Source: Haberlea rhodopensis (taxonomy: Eukaryota > Streptophyta > Magnoliopsida > Lamiales > Gesneriaceae). Taken from it: 64,000 bases of DNA. This document shows positions 35,323 to 45,705 of this stretch, piece after piece (positions within the stretch are counted from its first letter, which is position 1; each line of letters opens with the position of its first letter). Position numbers and translations under genes: made by a program. Location: assembly GCA_907163345.1 (NCBI GenBank), contig CAJQUN010000002.1, positions 42,447,754 through 42,511,753 on the forward strand. The letters run 5' to 3'. The notes beneath the pieces are model-generated. The model searched no databases. It saw only the letters and a list, made by a program, of their open reading frames with translations, and was not told the DNA's origin.

Positions 35323-35649
35323 TGTAGGATCGAGCGCTTACCGCTTTACCAATAACTATAGTTAAGGGTAATGGCGCAACATCAATCTTTTCAACCATAC
35401 ACTGGCACAAGCGCCACGTGTTCGACGTATCACAAAGTAGAGGCAATTGTTGAACCCCAACAATCTCTCCCCCAATAATTGCACTCTCTGCAACTCATGG
35501 GAATCGAACACGCGACTTTGGCTCTGATACCAATTGTAGGATCGAACGCTTACCGCTTTACCAATAACTATAGTTAAGGGTAATGGCGCAACATCAATCT
35601 TTTCAACCATACACTGGCACAAAGCAGAGGCAATTGTTGAACCCCAACA
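35323..35649 (-). mobile_element. Complete TRIM retrotransposon with TSD GTACC
   Basis: On the minus strand the order is: LTR starting TGTTGGGGTTCAACAATTGC and ending GATCCTACA (plus 35535-35649, 115 bp), primer site TGGTATCAGAGC (plus 35521-35532, tRNA-iMet type), a spacer of about 70 bp, polypurine tract TTGGGGGAGAGAT (plus 35463-35475), and the second LTR (plus 35323-35462, 140 bp). It is flanked by perfect GTACC (35318-35322 and 35650-35654). There is no coding capacity. The 3' LTR has a 25-bp stretch near 35411 absent from the other. All cis-signals expected of a TRIM are visible. Confidence 0.92.
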
Positions 35650-35654
35650 GTACC

Positions 35655-35957
35655 AGCACCTATACATATGCAATGTGCTCGTATAATATGTTATATATTT
35701 AGAAAAAAACACTTGTTTTAATGAAATTCTTAAATTTATGAAATAGAATTAACTTAAAGTCAAGTTAATTGCTCAAAATTGAAATAAAATTAACTTTAAT
35801 ATTCCACACGAATAACAAGTACAAAAAACATGGGACCTAGGTTCAAATATTACTCTATTGTTTGTAATTTTACACACCAACCTTTTCACATCAATTTTTA
35901 ATGTTTTCGTAATAAAAATACATTTACGGAAAATTAATGTTGTCCAAATCACTAATC
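35655..35957. other. AT-rich spacer
   Basis: Nothing is recognised between the TRIM and the Tat-type element. Confidence 0.5.
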
Positions 35958-35962
35958 CTAGG

Positions 35963-36608
35963 TGATATCATCAAAAAGTGTGGTTACCTTCTGATATCAA
36001 TAAGAAGTAAGTCAGTACATTCCTGTTTTTCAATGCAAATAGTAACAACGTCAATATTGTTGAGGCTATTCACCTTAAGGACTTGGAATCACGAAATAAA
36101 CGTGAGAAGGGGGCCAAAAGTTTTTCAGCGTGTCCCCTCCGACGCTCAAGTCAGGCAACATGATACGAGAAAATATATACTTGCAAAGTAAGTAAAAAAG
36201 TTATGAATGACCAAACATGTAGATTGAACCTGATATTTATAGGCAACTAAGAGTTACCATGTATCAAGGCCTCATTACAAGTTTATCCAAATCTTCTCAG
36301 GATATGATATCTTGCGAATACAATCAAATCTCAGATATTGCTCCGCAGATCTCGCACTTGCCTAGTTTTTAGGAGATACATCTCCCTTGTGTCCACGTAA
36401 TAAGCGGATGATGAGAAGACCTCGGAGCACAAAAGAGGTCGCTAGACTGTTTGCGGAGGGCAAACAGATAGGGTAAAACACGTCGGGTAAACATGTCGGT
36501 CTGCAAAAGTGTTCGGAAGAACATTCGAGGTCTTTTGAAGTAAGACAATTAGTATGTAATGGAGCAAGGTCGGCTCATCAGGTGGTGGCTTCTTATCAAG
36601 GGGTATCA
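35963..36608 (-). repeat. 3' LTR of the Tat-type element
   Basis: On the minus strand it starts TGATACCCC and ends GGTGATATCA... with CATCA-type terminal bases (plus start TGATATCATC). The polypurine tract (36609-36621) abuts its start. The start is the same as in the non-autonomous element at 5740-13737. Confidence 0.85.
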
Positions 36609-36981
36609 CAGTCCCCCATCCAGTCGAGCTGATGTCGCAGACTATATGTTCGTATGTATTGAGTCAACCTGATGAGCTAGCTCTTCTTTCCATTGACAAT
36701 TTAGGTAGGAATCCAACGACTAACCAATTCAAATTTTGAATTCAAAATTATGATGTTGGAGCGCATGTTCGTATTCCGAGGTAAATCCTAACCGTTCAAT
36801 GTATCAGAGATCAACGGTTAGGATTTGAAGAGGCCCCCTATATATATAGCATGCTCTAGTCCCCCATTGCCCGGTTTTGCAACGATTGAAATAGATCGGC
36901 TCCGAGCTCTTTTGCATCATTCTCCGTTTTTCTCTTTCTGAAAACTCTTATGTACGTTTATTCTTAGCTGTTTTATTGAGA

Positions 36982-38847
36982 ATGTCATCTTCCCCTGATA
37001 AATTGTTTCCTTCCCCACGAACTGAGGAGGCTCTTAGAGTGGTGGATCAGTATGGTTCCTTTTATCTCGAGGGGATTGCCCTCCCTGAGGAAGTCGTCAT
37101 AACTGATGACACCCAGGAAGCTGGGGTCCCGGCCGGGCATGAACTTCAGATTATTGAGGCCAACCCTCAGCATAGGTCGGAATCCCCTTCTGGCAATTAA
37201 CGCTGGTATGAACTGTACGTTCCTGTCTTGGATGATTCCCTTCTGACAATGAATTCCTATTTCCTTCTACATTCCAAAGACCGCGCCGACCTCCTGAGGG
37301 TTATTACACCTTTTTTCCGTGGGCAGCTGGAGGGGGGTTTGTGTTTTCCTCTTCCTGTGTTCTTTCAATAGCTCAGTACTTTTTATCAACTTAACCTTAG
37401 CCAATTCTCCCCAAACTCTTTTCGTATTTTGTGCTGCCTTGTAGTTATTTTTAGGGCACTAGGATTACCTTATGATAACCCCTCCCTCTCTTACTTTTTT
37501 CAAATCAAGAGATATGATGATGGGCTTTGGTATGTGACCAGCCGACCTGACTGTGCTTTTGTTGGGGGGTATCCTAGTAAGATCAAGGATTGGAAGAACT
37601 ACTTATTTTTTGTTAAATATCCTCAGCCATGTATATGGTGTACTGACTGGGTAGATTATCTTTCGGTTCTCCCCTCACCACCCAAAAATTTCAAAAGAGC
37701 CCCCTCTACTTAGATGTAATGAAAGCCATTGGGGGACACTGCTTCAATTCATCTGAACTGTTGGTGGAGTATCTCCTTTGTTTTGTTGGGCTGAGTCCGG
37801 CCGATATAACTTTGAGGGGGAGAGCTTGTACTTTGTTTAAGCCAACTTTAATAACTATTTTAGACTTCTAAGTATTTGTTTGCTAGGTTAGGCTGACCTC
37901 TTTATGTGCTTTGTCTTTCAGAGGACAGAGTGATGAGTTCGTTAGTGCAAACGACTCTTCAGAGGAGAAAGCAAAGGCAAGCCCAACAATCCCAACCAGC
38001 TAAGGGGGTGACTAGTGTGGATGTGCTGGATGAGAGTCCTCATGCAGCCGAGGAGGTCCCCCTAGGAAAAAAACGAGTAGAACTAGAAGGGGTTGAAGGG
38101 TCCTCGGCAGTTGATGCTCAACCGGTGAGGCATGTTCGAGTTCGAACTGAACCTTCCACCCAACCCCATGGGGTGAGAAGGTAAGTGAGCCGGCTCGGGT
38201 TGAGAGGCATCGTGACAGGGTGATGGAAGCCTAAGCTCGTTGGGGAAGGACCGAGCACCGTTGCCTTAGCTGTAGCTCGTGATTTGGCCAATACCGAGGA
38301 TGCTCTCTACATGAGCCAACTAAGCTGGGTGATCTTGTCACTCGAACTGGTAGCCGTCTTACGAGGTGAGGCAGGGCATGCATCTTTTTCTTTACAGAAT
38401 ATTATTATTATTATTTATTTCATGGATTTTTTTCCTCAGGCCATGCTTTTGATGGGGGAGTTTGCATCTTGCTACAAGATCCAAAGACAGTCTCTCAAGC
38501 ACACCAAAGTATTTGAGGCCATGTAGGACTCACTGGCCGAGGCCAAATCCCTACCTGAGAAGGAAGTGGCCGAGCTTAAAGCTCAGATAGACAAAAAGTC
38601 CCTCTTGGAAGCCGAGGTCCGCTCTTTAAATGAGTCGCAAAAACACAAATATGAGACTGATCTGCGGGAGCTATGTAACGAGCTATCCCTGGCCAAAGGG
38701 TTAGCTGACTCTGCTGAACAGGAGCTTGCCAAGGCTCAGAAGGAAACGGCTGAGGAGAAACAGAAGTCTGAAGAGCAGGTCGGGGAGAAGCTCCTTGCTT
38801 TTATTGAGGCTGGCTTCGGAGAATGTGTAAGACAGCTCAAAGAGTAG
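36982..38847 (+). pseudogene. Antisense gene of the Tat-type element (gypsy-type transposon domain plus coiled coil), broken
   Basis: This gene lies opposite to gag-pol, between pol and the 3' LTR. A TATA-like stretch (36840-36848) sits about 135 bp before ATG 36982. The first coding block (36982-37713) stays in one frame but has stops at 37198 and 37369. It carries the ITPFFRG and QFSPNSFRILC type motifs and a WYVTSRPDC region that I associate with the plant putative gypsy-type transposon domain. Later blocks (37922-38180, 38284-38365, 38440-38847) are in the same frame, separated by candidate introns (acceptor TCTTTCAG near 37914, donor GTAAGT at 38181, donor GTGAGG at 38366, acceptor TTTCCTCAG near 38431), with another stop at 38524. 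The last block is a charged coiled coil. The function of such antisense proteins is unknown. Confidence 0.7.
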
Positions 38848-39299
38848 GGCTTTCTCCTACCTGGCATCTCCTTGGATTTTCTGGATGTAGAGAAAATAGT
38901 CGCCAATCTTCCTCCTGACCTGTAGATACTAGTTCCCATTTTAAGCTTACATTTCTTCATAACCGGTTGTAGCAGTTTTTGTAATCTCACCCTTTGAGTT
39001 TAATAGAAAAGCTTTGAATTTTGTGTGAGTTCAATTTTGACAACAACTTGTCCGTTTTGCATATTAATGAACGAAGTAAATCAGATAGGAGCTCGACTTT
39101 GACAACAGACAGGACCAAGAATGTAATAGATCGGCTAAACTAACAGATATGACCAAGCACATTTATGAGCTCGACTACGTTAATTAATTACCCCGTAAGG
39201 GCAAGTGAAAACAGATAGGTCCAAGCATATATTTAGCTCGGATACGTTAATTAATTACCCCGTAAGGGCAATGTGAAATAAGGTAGGCCCAAGCAAAGC
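38848..39299. other. Non-coding 3' region of the Tat-type element
   Basis: No gene is seen. A unit of about 70 bp with TTAATTAATTACCCCGTAAG occurs twice (39178 and 39246). Confidence 0.5.
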
Positions 39300-39690
39300 G
39301 AGTTCGTTGTAATCATGCTCCTGAGATCGGGTGAAAACCTTTGAGCCTGGCATAACCAGGGTTGAGGCGAGCTCGTAGTAAAGGTGCTCCTGAGGTCGGG
39401 TGAAAACCCTTGTGCCTGGCGTAACCAGTGTTGAGGTGAGCTCGTCGTAAACGTGCTCCTGAGGTTGGGTGAAACCCCTTGGGCCTAGCGTAACTAGTGT
39501 TGAGGTGAGCTCGTCGTAAACGTGCTCCTGAGGTCGGGTGAAAACCCTTGAGCCTGGTGTAACCAGGGTTGAGGTGAGCTCGTCGTAAACGTGCTCCTGA
39601 GGTCGGGTGAAAATCCTTGGGCCTGTCGTAACCATGGTTGAGGCGAGCTCGTCGTAAACATGCTCCTGAGGTTGGGATGAAAACCCTTGA
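39300..39690. repeat. 69-bp minisatellite in the Tat-type 3' region
   Basis: Between five and six units are marked by GAGCTCGTCGTAAACGTGCT and CCTGAGGTCGGGTGAAAACC, with starts at 39300, 39369, 39438, 39507, 39576 and 39645. Because 69 is divisible by three, the array gives a long repeated open frame on the minus strand, which I do not take as a gene. Confidence 0.9.
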
Positions 39691-39835
39691 CTTTAATTAT
39701 GTGGACAACAAATTATAGAATATTCTTAAAATTGAACTGAAATAATAAAAGGGTAAATCATCCAAAAACACAATCTTTACAACAAAAGAAAACTAAAAAA
39801 CGTAAACTAAGAATAATATTTGAGGAGATGATATG

Positions 39836-41358
39836 TGATCGCTATTATTTTAAACAGTATTTTCCAGTGTAGCGATTGCGTATCGCAAGTGCACAGTGTC
39901 AAGTTTTATTCTAATGATATGAAAAGTATGAGTGTCGAACCCACGAGGACTAGGAAATAATTACCAAACTCAATAATTTAACTATATTTAGCCTACGAAA
40001 TTTGGTTGTGATTTATTAACTAAATTGACTAATTAACTCAATAATGAACCCAACTAACAAGAACGAATAAGATTAGAATTAATAGAAACAATTATCAAGA
40101 CTTTCGGTTCACCATGCAATCCCCCACAATTCGCCTATAGTTAAGAATTAAATTCAAACGTTCTAAGGTGGCAAGTTTTCCTAATGCACTTGTTATACCT
40201 TGGTCCGGTTACAACAAGTCTAATTCTAAGATGCAACAAGGCAATGATCATGAGCTTATTTAACACTCAATCTTGTATCTCGATTTATGAAAACTTCTAG
40301 CATTCGATTACTAGATATATATAGCTATCAAACGTGTATTTGACTTCATCTCTTGATATCAGTCTGAAATCCACGGCATATATTACTATATTGTATTGCA
40401 ATTTTATCTCTCGATCTCAATTACAATTAATTATCATTCAAGGATGGCCAAACCCTCAAAAGCGTGAAGAACAACAATCTATACACTTAGAAATATAAGA
40501 ATCGCTCAAAAACATTGAAATTGAATTATGGGTTCATACAAAAGATCCCCTTAGTCTTGACAACAAACCTAGCCAACAATCTCTATAAAAAATAATGCAT
40601 AAAATTGTTTTGCGAAATTCTAAACATCAAAATCTAATGAAAATATAGAACTAGAGTTAGAAATACGAAAATTACGAGAGGCGTTGAATCATTGCATTGC
40701 TCCGTCGTCCCGTCTCTTCCGATGCGTCTTCTCTTCAATGGATTTATGGAGTATGGATGGTTGGAGAAGATGAAGTGTGATGGAGGCTGCTTGTGCAAGG
40801 TTTAATTATGAGCCAAAAAGTCCCCAAAAATGTCCATGGTAAGTCTGATAAATAGGTGGTTGGACACAAAATAACCAAGAAAGAAACAAAATCTCGAAGT
40901 TCGTGCTTGACGATCGATCAGCAATAAGTGTCGATCGATCGCCATACCATTTTACCTGTTATTTACAAAAGTTGCAACTTTACGATCGATCGGTACGAGT
41001 GGCGATTGATCGCCAATATTTTCTGGACGGGCCGCGATCGGTCGGCAAGATATGACGATCGATCGCCAATACTGAAATTTTGTTGCTTCTTTTTTCTCAT
41101 TCGCGATCGATCGGAACTCCAAGATCGATCGCCAATGCTGAATTTTCTTCAAACTCGAGATTTTGATCCTTTATTCCACATGTTAGCTCGGTTTGATCCT
41201 TTTTCATCAATTATAGCTTATTTCCTCCACTTTTATGTATTTGGACCTGGATTCCTAAAATATACAAATATATACCAAAACGCGTAATATTTTCCAGGAA
41301 TCACTACAAAAACACCACTATTCTTATATCAAATTAAGTGTAAAAATTACACTTATCA
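39836..41358. mobile_element. Solo LTR (about 1.5 kb) inserted at the end of the integrase, TSD ATATG
   Basis: The block starts TGATCGCTATT and ends ACACTTATCA, and is flanked by perfect ATATG copies (39831-39835 and 41359-41363). TG...CA termini, the 5-bp TSD and lack of coding sequence indicate a solo LTR. Without it, the integrase C-terminus runs on in frame for a few codons to a stop, which confirms the insertion point. It contains a cluster of CGATCGATCG words (40910-41140). The family is not identified. Confidence 0.8.
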
Positions 41359-41363
41359 ATATG

Positions 41364-42665
41364 CTTTCCAATGCATCTTTAATGTCTTCCCATCAGGGCC
41401 TTCTAGGTAATATGCTCCTGAACTTAACTTCTCTACTATCTTAAAGGAACCCTCACACTTAGGATCTAGCTTGCCCACTTGCACCTCTTGCACCTTTCTC
41501 AGCACTAGGTCTCCTACCTGGAATTTTTTTTGAATAGCTCGTCGGTTATACATCCGTGTAATGTGGCTACGATAGGCTTCCATCCTGATGGCGGCAGCTT
41601 CCCTTTTTTCTTCAATTAAATCAAGATCAGCAGCTCTCCTCTCACTGTTCTGCTCGTCATAGAAATGTACTCTTGATGATTCTGCTCCAATCTCAGCTAG
41701 GAGTACCGCCTCATTTCCATAGACCATATTGAATGGTGTTTCATATGTTCCCATCTTTGGTGTAGTTCGATAGGACCAAAATAGTTCTTCCACCCAATTT
41801 CCTTTTGCTTTCCCAAGCCTAGCTTTAATGCTCTGTACCAGAGTCATGTTAGTGACATCTACATGACCATTACTTTGAGGGTAAGCGACAGAAGTAAAGG
41901 CCTGGTGAATCCTCAACTCTTCACACCACGTCCGGAGTAAAGCCCCGTGGAATTATCTTCCATTATCAGATATAATCTTCCTTGGGACTCTATATCGGTA
42001 GACAATATTTTTCCAAATGAAGTTGAAGACCTCTTTCTCCGTGATTCTGGTTAATGGCTCAGCTTCGACCCATTTTGAGAAATAATCAATAGCCACAACT
42101 AAAAACCTCTTCTGAGCTCTACCAGTTGGAAAGGGTCTACTATATCAATGTCCCATTGATCAAACGGCCATGCTGACACAATAGCTTTCATCATCATGGC
42201 TGGTTAATGCTGAAGTCTAGAGTGTCTCTGACAACTATCACAGGATATAACCATAACAGTAGAGTCTTTCTGGATTGTAGGCCAAAAATATCCAGCGAGG
42301 AGCACCTTCTTTGCCGGGAAGTATGCTCCTAGATGATTTCCACAACATCCCTCGTGGATTTCTCTCAATACATAATCTGATTCTTTTGGTCCTAAACAAC
42401 GCAACAGTGGTCGAGCAAAAGACCTCTTGTGCAATATTCCTTCAACGAGTATGAACCTCTGATTCCTTTGCTTGAGTCTGTAAGCTTTTTTGTTATCATT
42501 TGGGAGCTTAGCATTGGTAAGATAGTCTAAGAGATCTGCGAGATCTGCTCTCCAATCATTTTCTTCAAGAGATTCAGATGGATGATCTTGACTAGGGGTT
42601 AACTCAACTTGAAACACCCCATATCTATTCTGCCAAGTGCAAAGAGCATTAACCATTCTAGCCAA
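41364..42665 (-). pseudogene. Integrase of the Tat-type element, broken
   Basis: The N-terminal part (42204-42665) has the zinc-binding H-H-C-C pattern (IHEGCCGNH followed by CDSCQ). The core between about 41917 and 42204 is frame-broken. The C-terminal part (41364-41916) contains YPQSNGHVDVTN; at the position where the catalytic glutamate of DDE integrases normally follows NGQ-x, an aspartate is present. The PFNMVYG motif and the DLVLRKV segment of the C-terminal domain are clear. The end is cut by the solo LTR. Confidence 0.85.
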
Positions 42666-42682
42666 GCTGTCTGCTTTCTATT

Positions 42683-43201
42683 CTATTCTCTTGGGATCTG
42701 TTTGAACATTACTTCTAGAAATCTCTCTTTGACTTTTTCTATGGTACTGGCGTATTGAATTAACTTTTCATTCTTAACCTCGTAGACTCCATTCATCCAC
42801 TGAGCTACTAGTTGAGAATCAGAGAAGACATGTATACGTTTAGCTCCAACATTCCGAGCAGCCCTCAATCCGGTTAATACTGCCTCATATTTTGCTTCAT
42901 TATTGGAGGCTCGAAAGTCCAATCGTACTGCCAGTTGGACCTCATCTCCACTGGAATATACTAGCACAACCCCAATTCCACTTCCCTCATTACAAGAGGA
43001 GACATCAACAAATGCCTTTCATAACTCCTCTTTTTCAGGATGCATAGTTTCCAATATGAAATCTGCTAACGCCTGAGCTTTGATAGCTGTGCGGGGCTCG
43101 TACTGTATGTCATACTCTCCTAGCTCGGTTATCCATTTGACTAGCCATCCTGAGACATCTGCACGACTGAGTATTTTTCCTAGAGAGCTATTTGTTAACA
43201 C
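42683..43201 (-). pseudogene. RNase H and additional (archaeal-like) RNase H of the Tat-type element
   Basis: The segment 43019-43201 (KWITELGEYDIQYEPR, AIKAQALADF) is the end of the standard Gypsy RNase H and linker. The segment 42683-43015 (ASNNEAKYEAVLTGLRAA, HVFSDSQLVAQ) is the second RNase H that Tat-lineage elements carry before integrase. A stop and frame change separate the two near 43017. Confidence 0.8.
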
Positions 43202-44440
43202 AGTTATAGGATGTGATAGGAAATAAAGGCATGAGTTGCCTAGCTGTCATAATCAGCATCAGTGCCAACTTTTCGATCTCTGAATACCTCAGCTCAACAC
43301 CTTTTAAGGAATGAGATAAGTAATAGATAGGTTGTTGATCTGTTTGCATCTCTTTCACGAGAACAGAACTGATTGCCTCCTCAGTCGCTGACAGGTAGAT
43401 AAATAATCGCTCCTCAAGTAGAGGTTTAGCTAGTATAGGTAGCTAGACAAGGTATTTCTTCAACTCCTCGTATGCTTCCTCACATTTCTCATCCGTTCAA
43501 GCTTATATGCTTTTCGGAGTATCTTGAAAAAGGGAAAACTTCTATGAGTTGATATGGAGATGAATCGTGACAAAGCAAAGATTCTTCTATAAGGCGTTGT
43601 ACCTCCTGAAGGTTCTTCGGAGGAGACATTTCACAAATAGCTTTGACCTTTTTTCTGGATTTGCTTCAATTCCCCTTTCAGTCACCATGTAGCCTAGAAA
43701 CTTTCCACCTTTCACCCCCAAACACATATTTCTGGGGATTCAACTTTAACCCAAAGGATCTGAGAGTAGAGTGTTTCAGACAGATTGGTTATGAGGTCGG
43801 TGCCACTTTTTAATTTTACCAGAATATCGTCTACATATACTTTCACATTCCATCCCAACTGTTCTGATAACACCTTGCCCATCAGTCATTGATAAGCAGC
43901 TCCTACATTCTTGAGAACATCTTGATCTTCCTCAGCCAAAGCGATTTGATGATACCATTGATAAGCATCCATTAAACATAAGTACTGATGTCCTGCAGTG
44001 GAATCATTTGGGCATGCCTTATTAAGATCTCGGAAGTCTATGCACATCCTCTACTTTCCTGAGCTCTTGGGTACAAGGACCATGTTTGAGAGCCACGTTG
44101 GGAATTGATCTTTGCGAATATGACCTACCCGGAGGAGTTTCTCAACTTGCTCTCTAATCACTATATCTTTTTCAGGTCCAAAATGCCTTTTTCTGCTTGA
44201 TAGGTCGGGCTCCTGAAAGCACATTTAACCGATGCTCTAAGACGCCTGGGCTGACCCCCCCTCAGGTCATGAGCTCTCCAAGCAAAGATATTCCCATTCT
44301 TGATCAGACATGAGATGAGATCTTTCCTAATGTTTGTTTCCAAATCCCTAGCTACTTTTACTTTTTTACCCGCCGAGCCATGCACAACTATTCTGGCTCT
44401 TCGTCTAGACTGTTCGAGATACCTCTTTCAATAGGAATAT
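43202..44440 (-). pseudogene. Reverse transcriptase of the Tat-type element, broken
   Basis: The catalytic VYVDDILVK motif is intact (plus 43818-43842), and the CLMDAYQWYHQIALAEED block is readable near 43930-43990. Between AEEDQ and LKNVGAAYQ the segment that normally carries the MPFGL motif is missing, so the palm is deleted internally. Many stops and frameshifts follow. A short upstream linker frame is at 44161-44385. Confidence 0.85.
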
Positions 44441-45120
44441 CATAACTTGTTCGTTTGATACAACCGACCTCTCGACGAGCTCATTTCCCATCTTGTTTAA
44501 CCTCTTCCACATAACATCGGCGGGCTGACTTCTGATCACCACATAGAACTCCGACCTCCCTGCCCATGGGGAATTTGAGTTTCTGAGGTAGAAGCTACTG
44601 CTTTGAAGTCCTTCATAGCAGGTCGGCCTTGGATTGCATTATATGAGGTAGGAGCCTCAACCACAGTGAAATTAACCATTTTTGTTATGCGTGACATCCC
44701 ATGACCAAGAGATAAGGGTAGTGTGATCTGTCCAAGGGGTTGAATTGCATGTCCAGTGAACCCATACAAATGAGAAATATGTTCAAACTTCGACCCCTCT
44801 ATCTGCATTTTATCTAAAGTGTCTTTAAACAAAACATTGACCGAGCTCCCAGTGTCAACAAAGATCCTTGCGACGTCATAGTTTGCTATGGTTACAGTGA
44901 CCACTAAAGCATCATTATGTGGTGTTACCACACCCTTCATATCATCAGGCCCAAAGCTTATGATAGGCCCATTTCTTTGAATCACCTCTTCCGCAACTTC
45001 AAAACTTTCCAACCTCCTGCCATGACTTTTTGAGCTCGGCCCGAGTCTCCGTCAGTAGGTCCCCCCAAGATGATATTGATTGTTCCTCGGGAAGGGTTAT
45101 TCTCCACATGTTCGACCCTT
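44441..45120 (-). pseudogene. Retroviral-type aspartic protease of the Tat-type element
   Basis: The frame 44536-45012 contains FVDTGSSVNVLF, the active-site motif of LTR-retrotransposon proteases, about 60 residues in, followed by a typical flap-region segment and YNAIQGRPAM. This is the best preserved domain of the polyprotein, but the frame closes before RT. Confidence 0.85.
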
Positions 45121-45700
45121 CTTCTTTGATTATCTGTTTCACTAGGAGGAATATCTAGCTCTAGCTCGGCCATCACGTGGTGTTTTCTCTCTTTTGTTAC
45201 CTTGGTATCGACTTCTGTCATTATGGTTCTGATACGGTTCTCGGGTCTTTGTCAGAAGAGTTTTTATTTGAGAATCTCTTCTAATGATTCGTTCTACCTC
45301 ATCTTCAATCTTTTGACATTTGTTAGTTACATGGTCGTACTCTCTATGAAATCCATAGTATTTATCAGATGGAGGCAGACGATGACCCTTCTCTGACTTC
45401 CTTGGTCTTTTCAGTTTCTTTTTGTCATCACAGATTTCCATAGCTCTTTCCAAGCTCGTGGACAGAGGTGTGCGAGAAGCAAATTAGTTTTTAGGTCGAC
45501 TAATCTCGTCGGCCCTTTCAACAAGTCTTTTCTTGCTTATCTCTGTTTTCTCTTTCTTTTCTGATGGCCTTAGATCAGCCTCTTCCGTCTCTGAGCATCT
45601 TCAAGATTGATATATTTTTCAGCCTATCCCAGAAGTTCGTCATAACTGTGAGGGGGATTCTTTACTAGTGACTTGAAAATTTTTTCAGCTTTAAGCCCTC
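45121..45700 (-). pseudogene. 3' half of Tat-type gag (split from its 5' half by the nested element)
   Basis: The stretch next to the insertion (about 45600-45700) resumes the gag coding sequence left at 54485. The frame 45142-45453 holds a basic region and a CDDKK / HREYDHVTNKCQ segment where a zinc knuckle is expected. The frame is broken by several stops. Confidence 0.7.
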
Positions 45701-45705
45701 GTGCG

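Noticed and set aside
35401..35649. Simple local tandem duplication at 35.3-35.6 kb
   Set aside because: TG...CA ends, primer site, polypurine tract and perfect TSD show it is a TRIM, not a plain duplication.
39255..39635. Minus-strand 126-codon repeated frame
   Set aside because: The 69-bp repeat length keeps any frame open; no start context or domain, and it sits in the non-coding 3' region of the Tat element.
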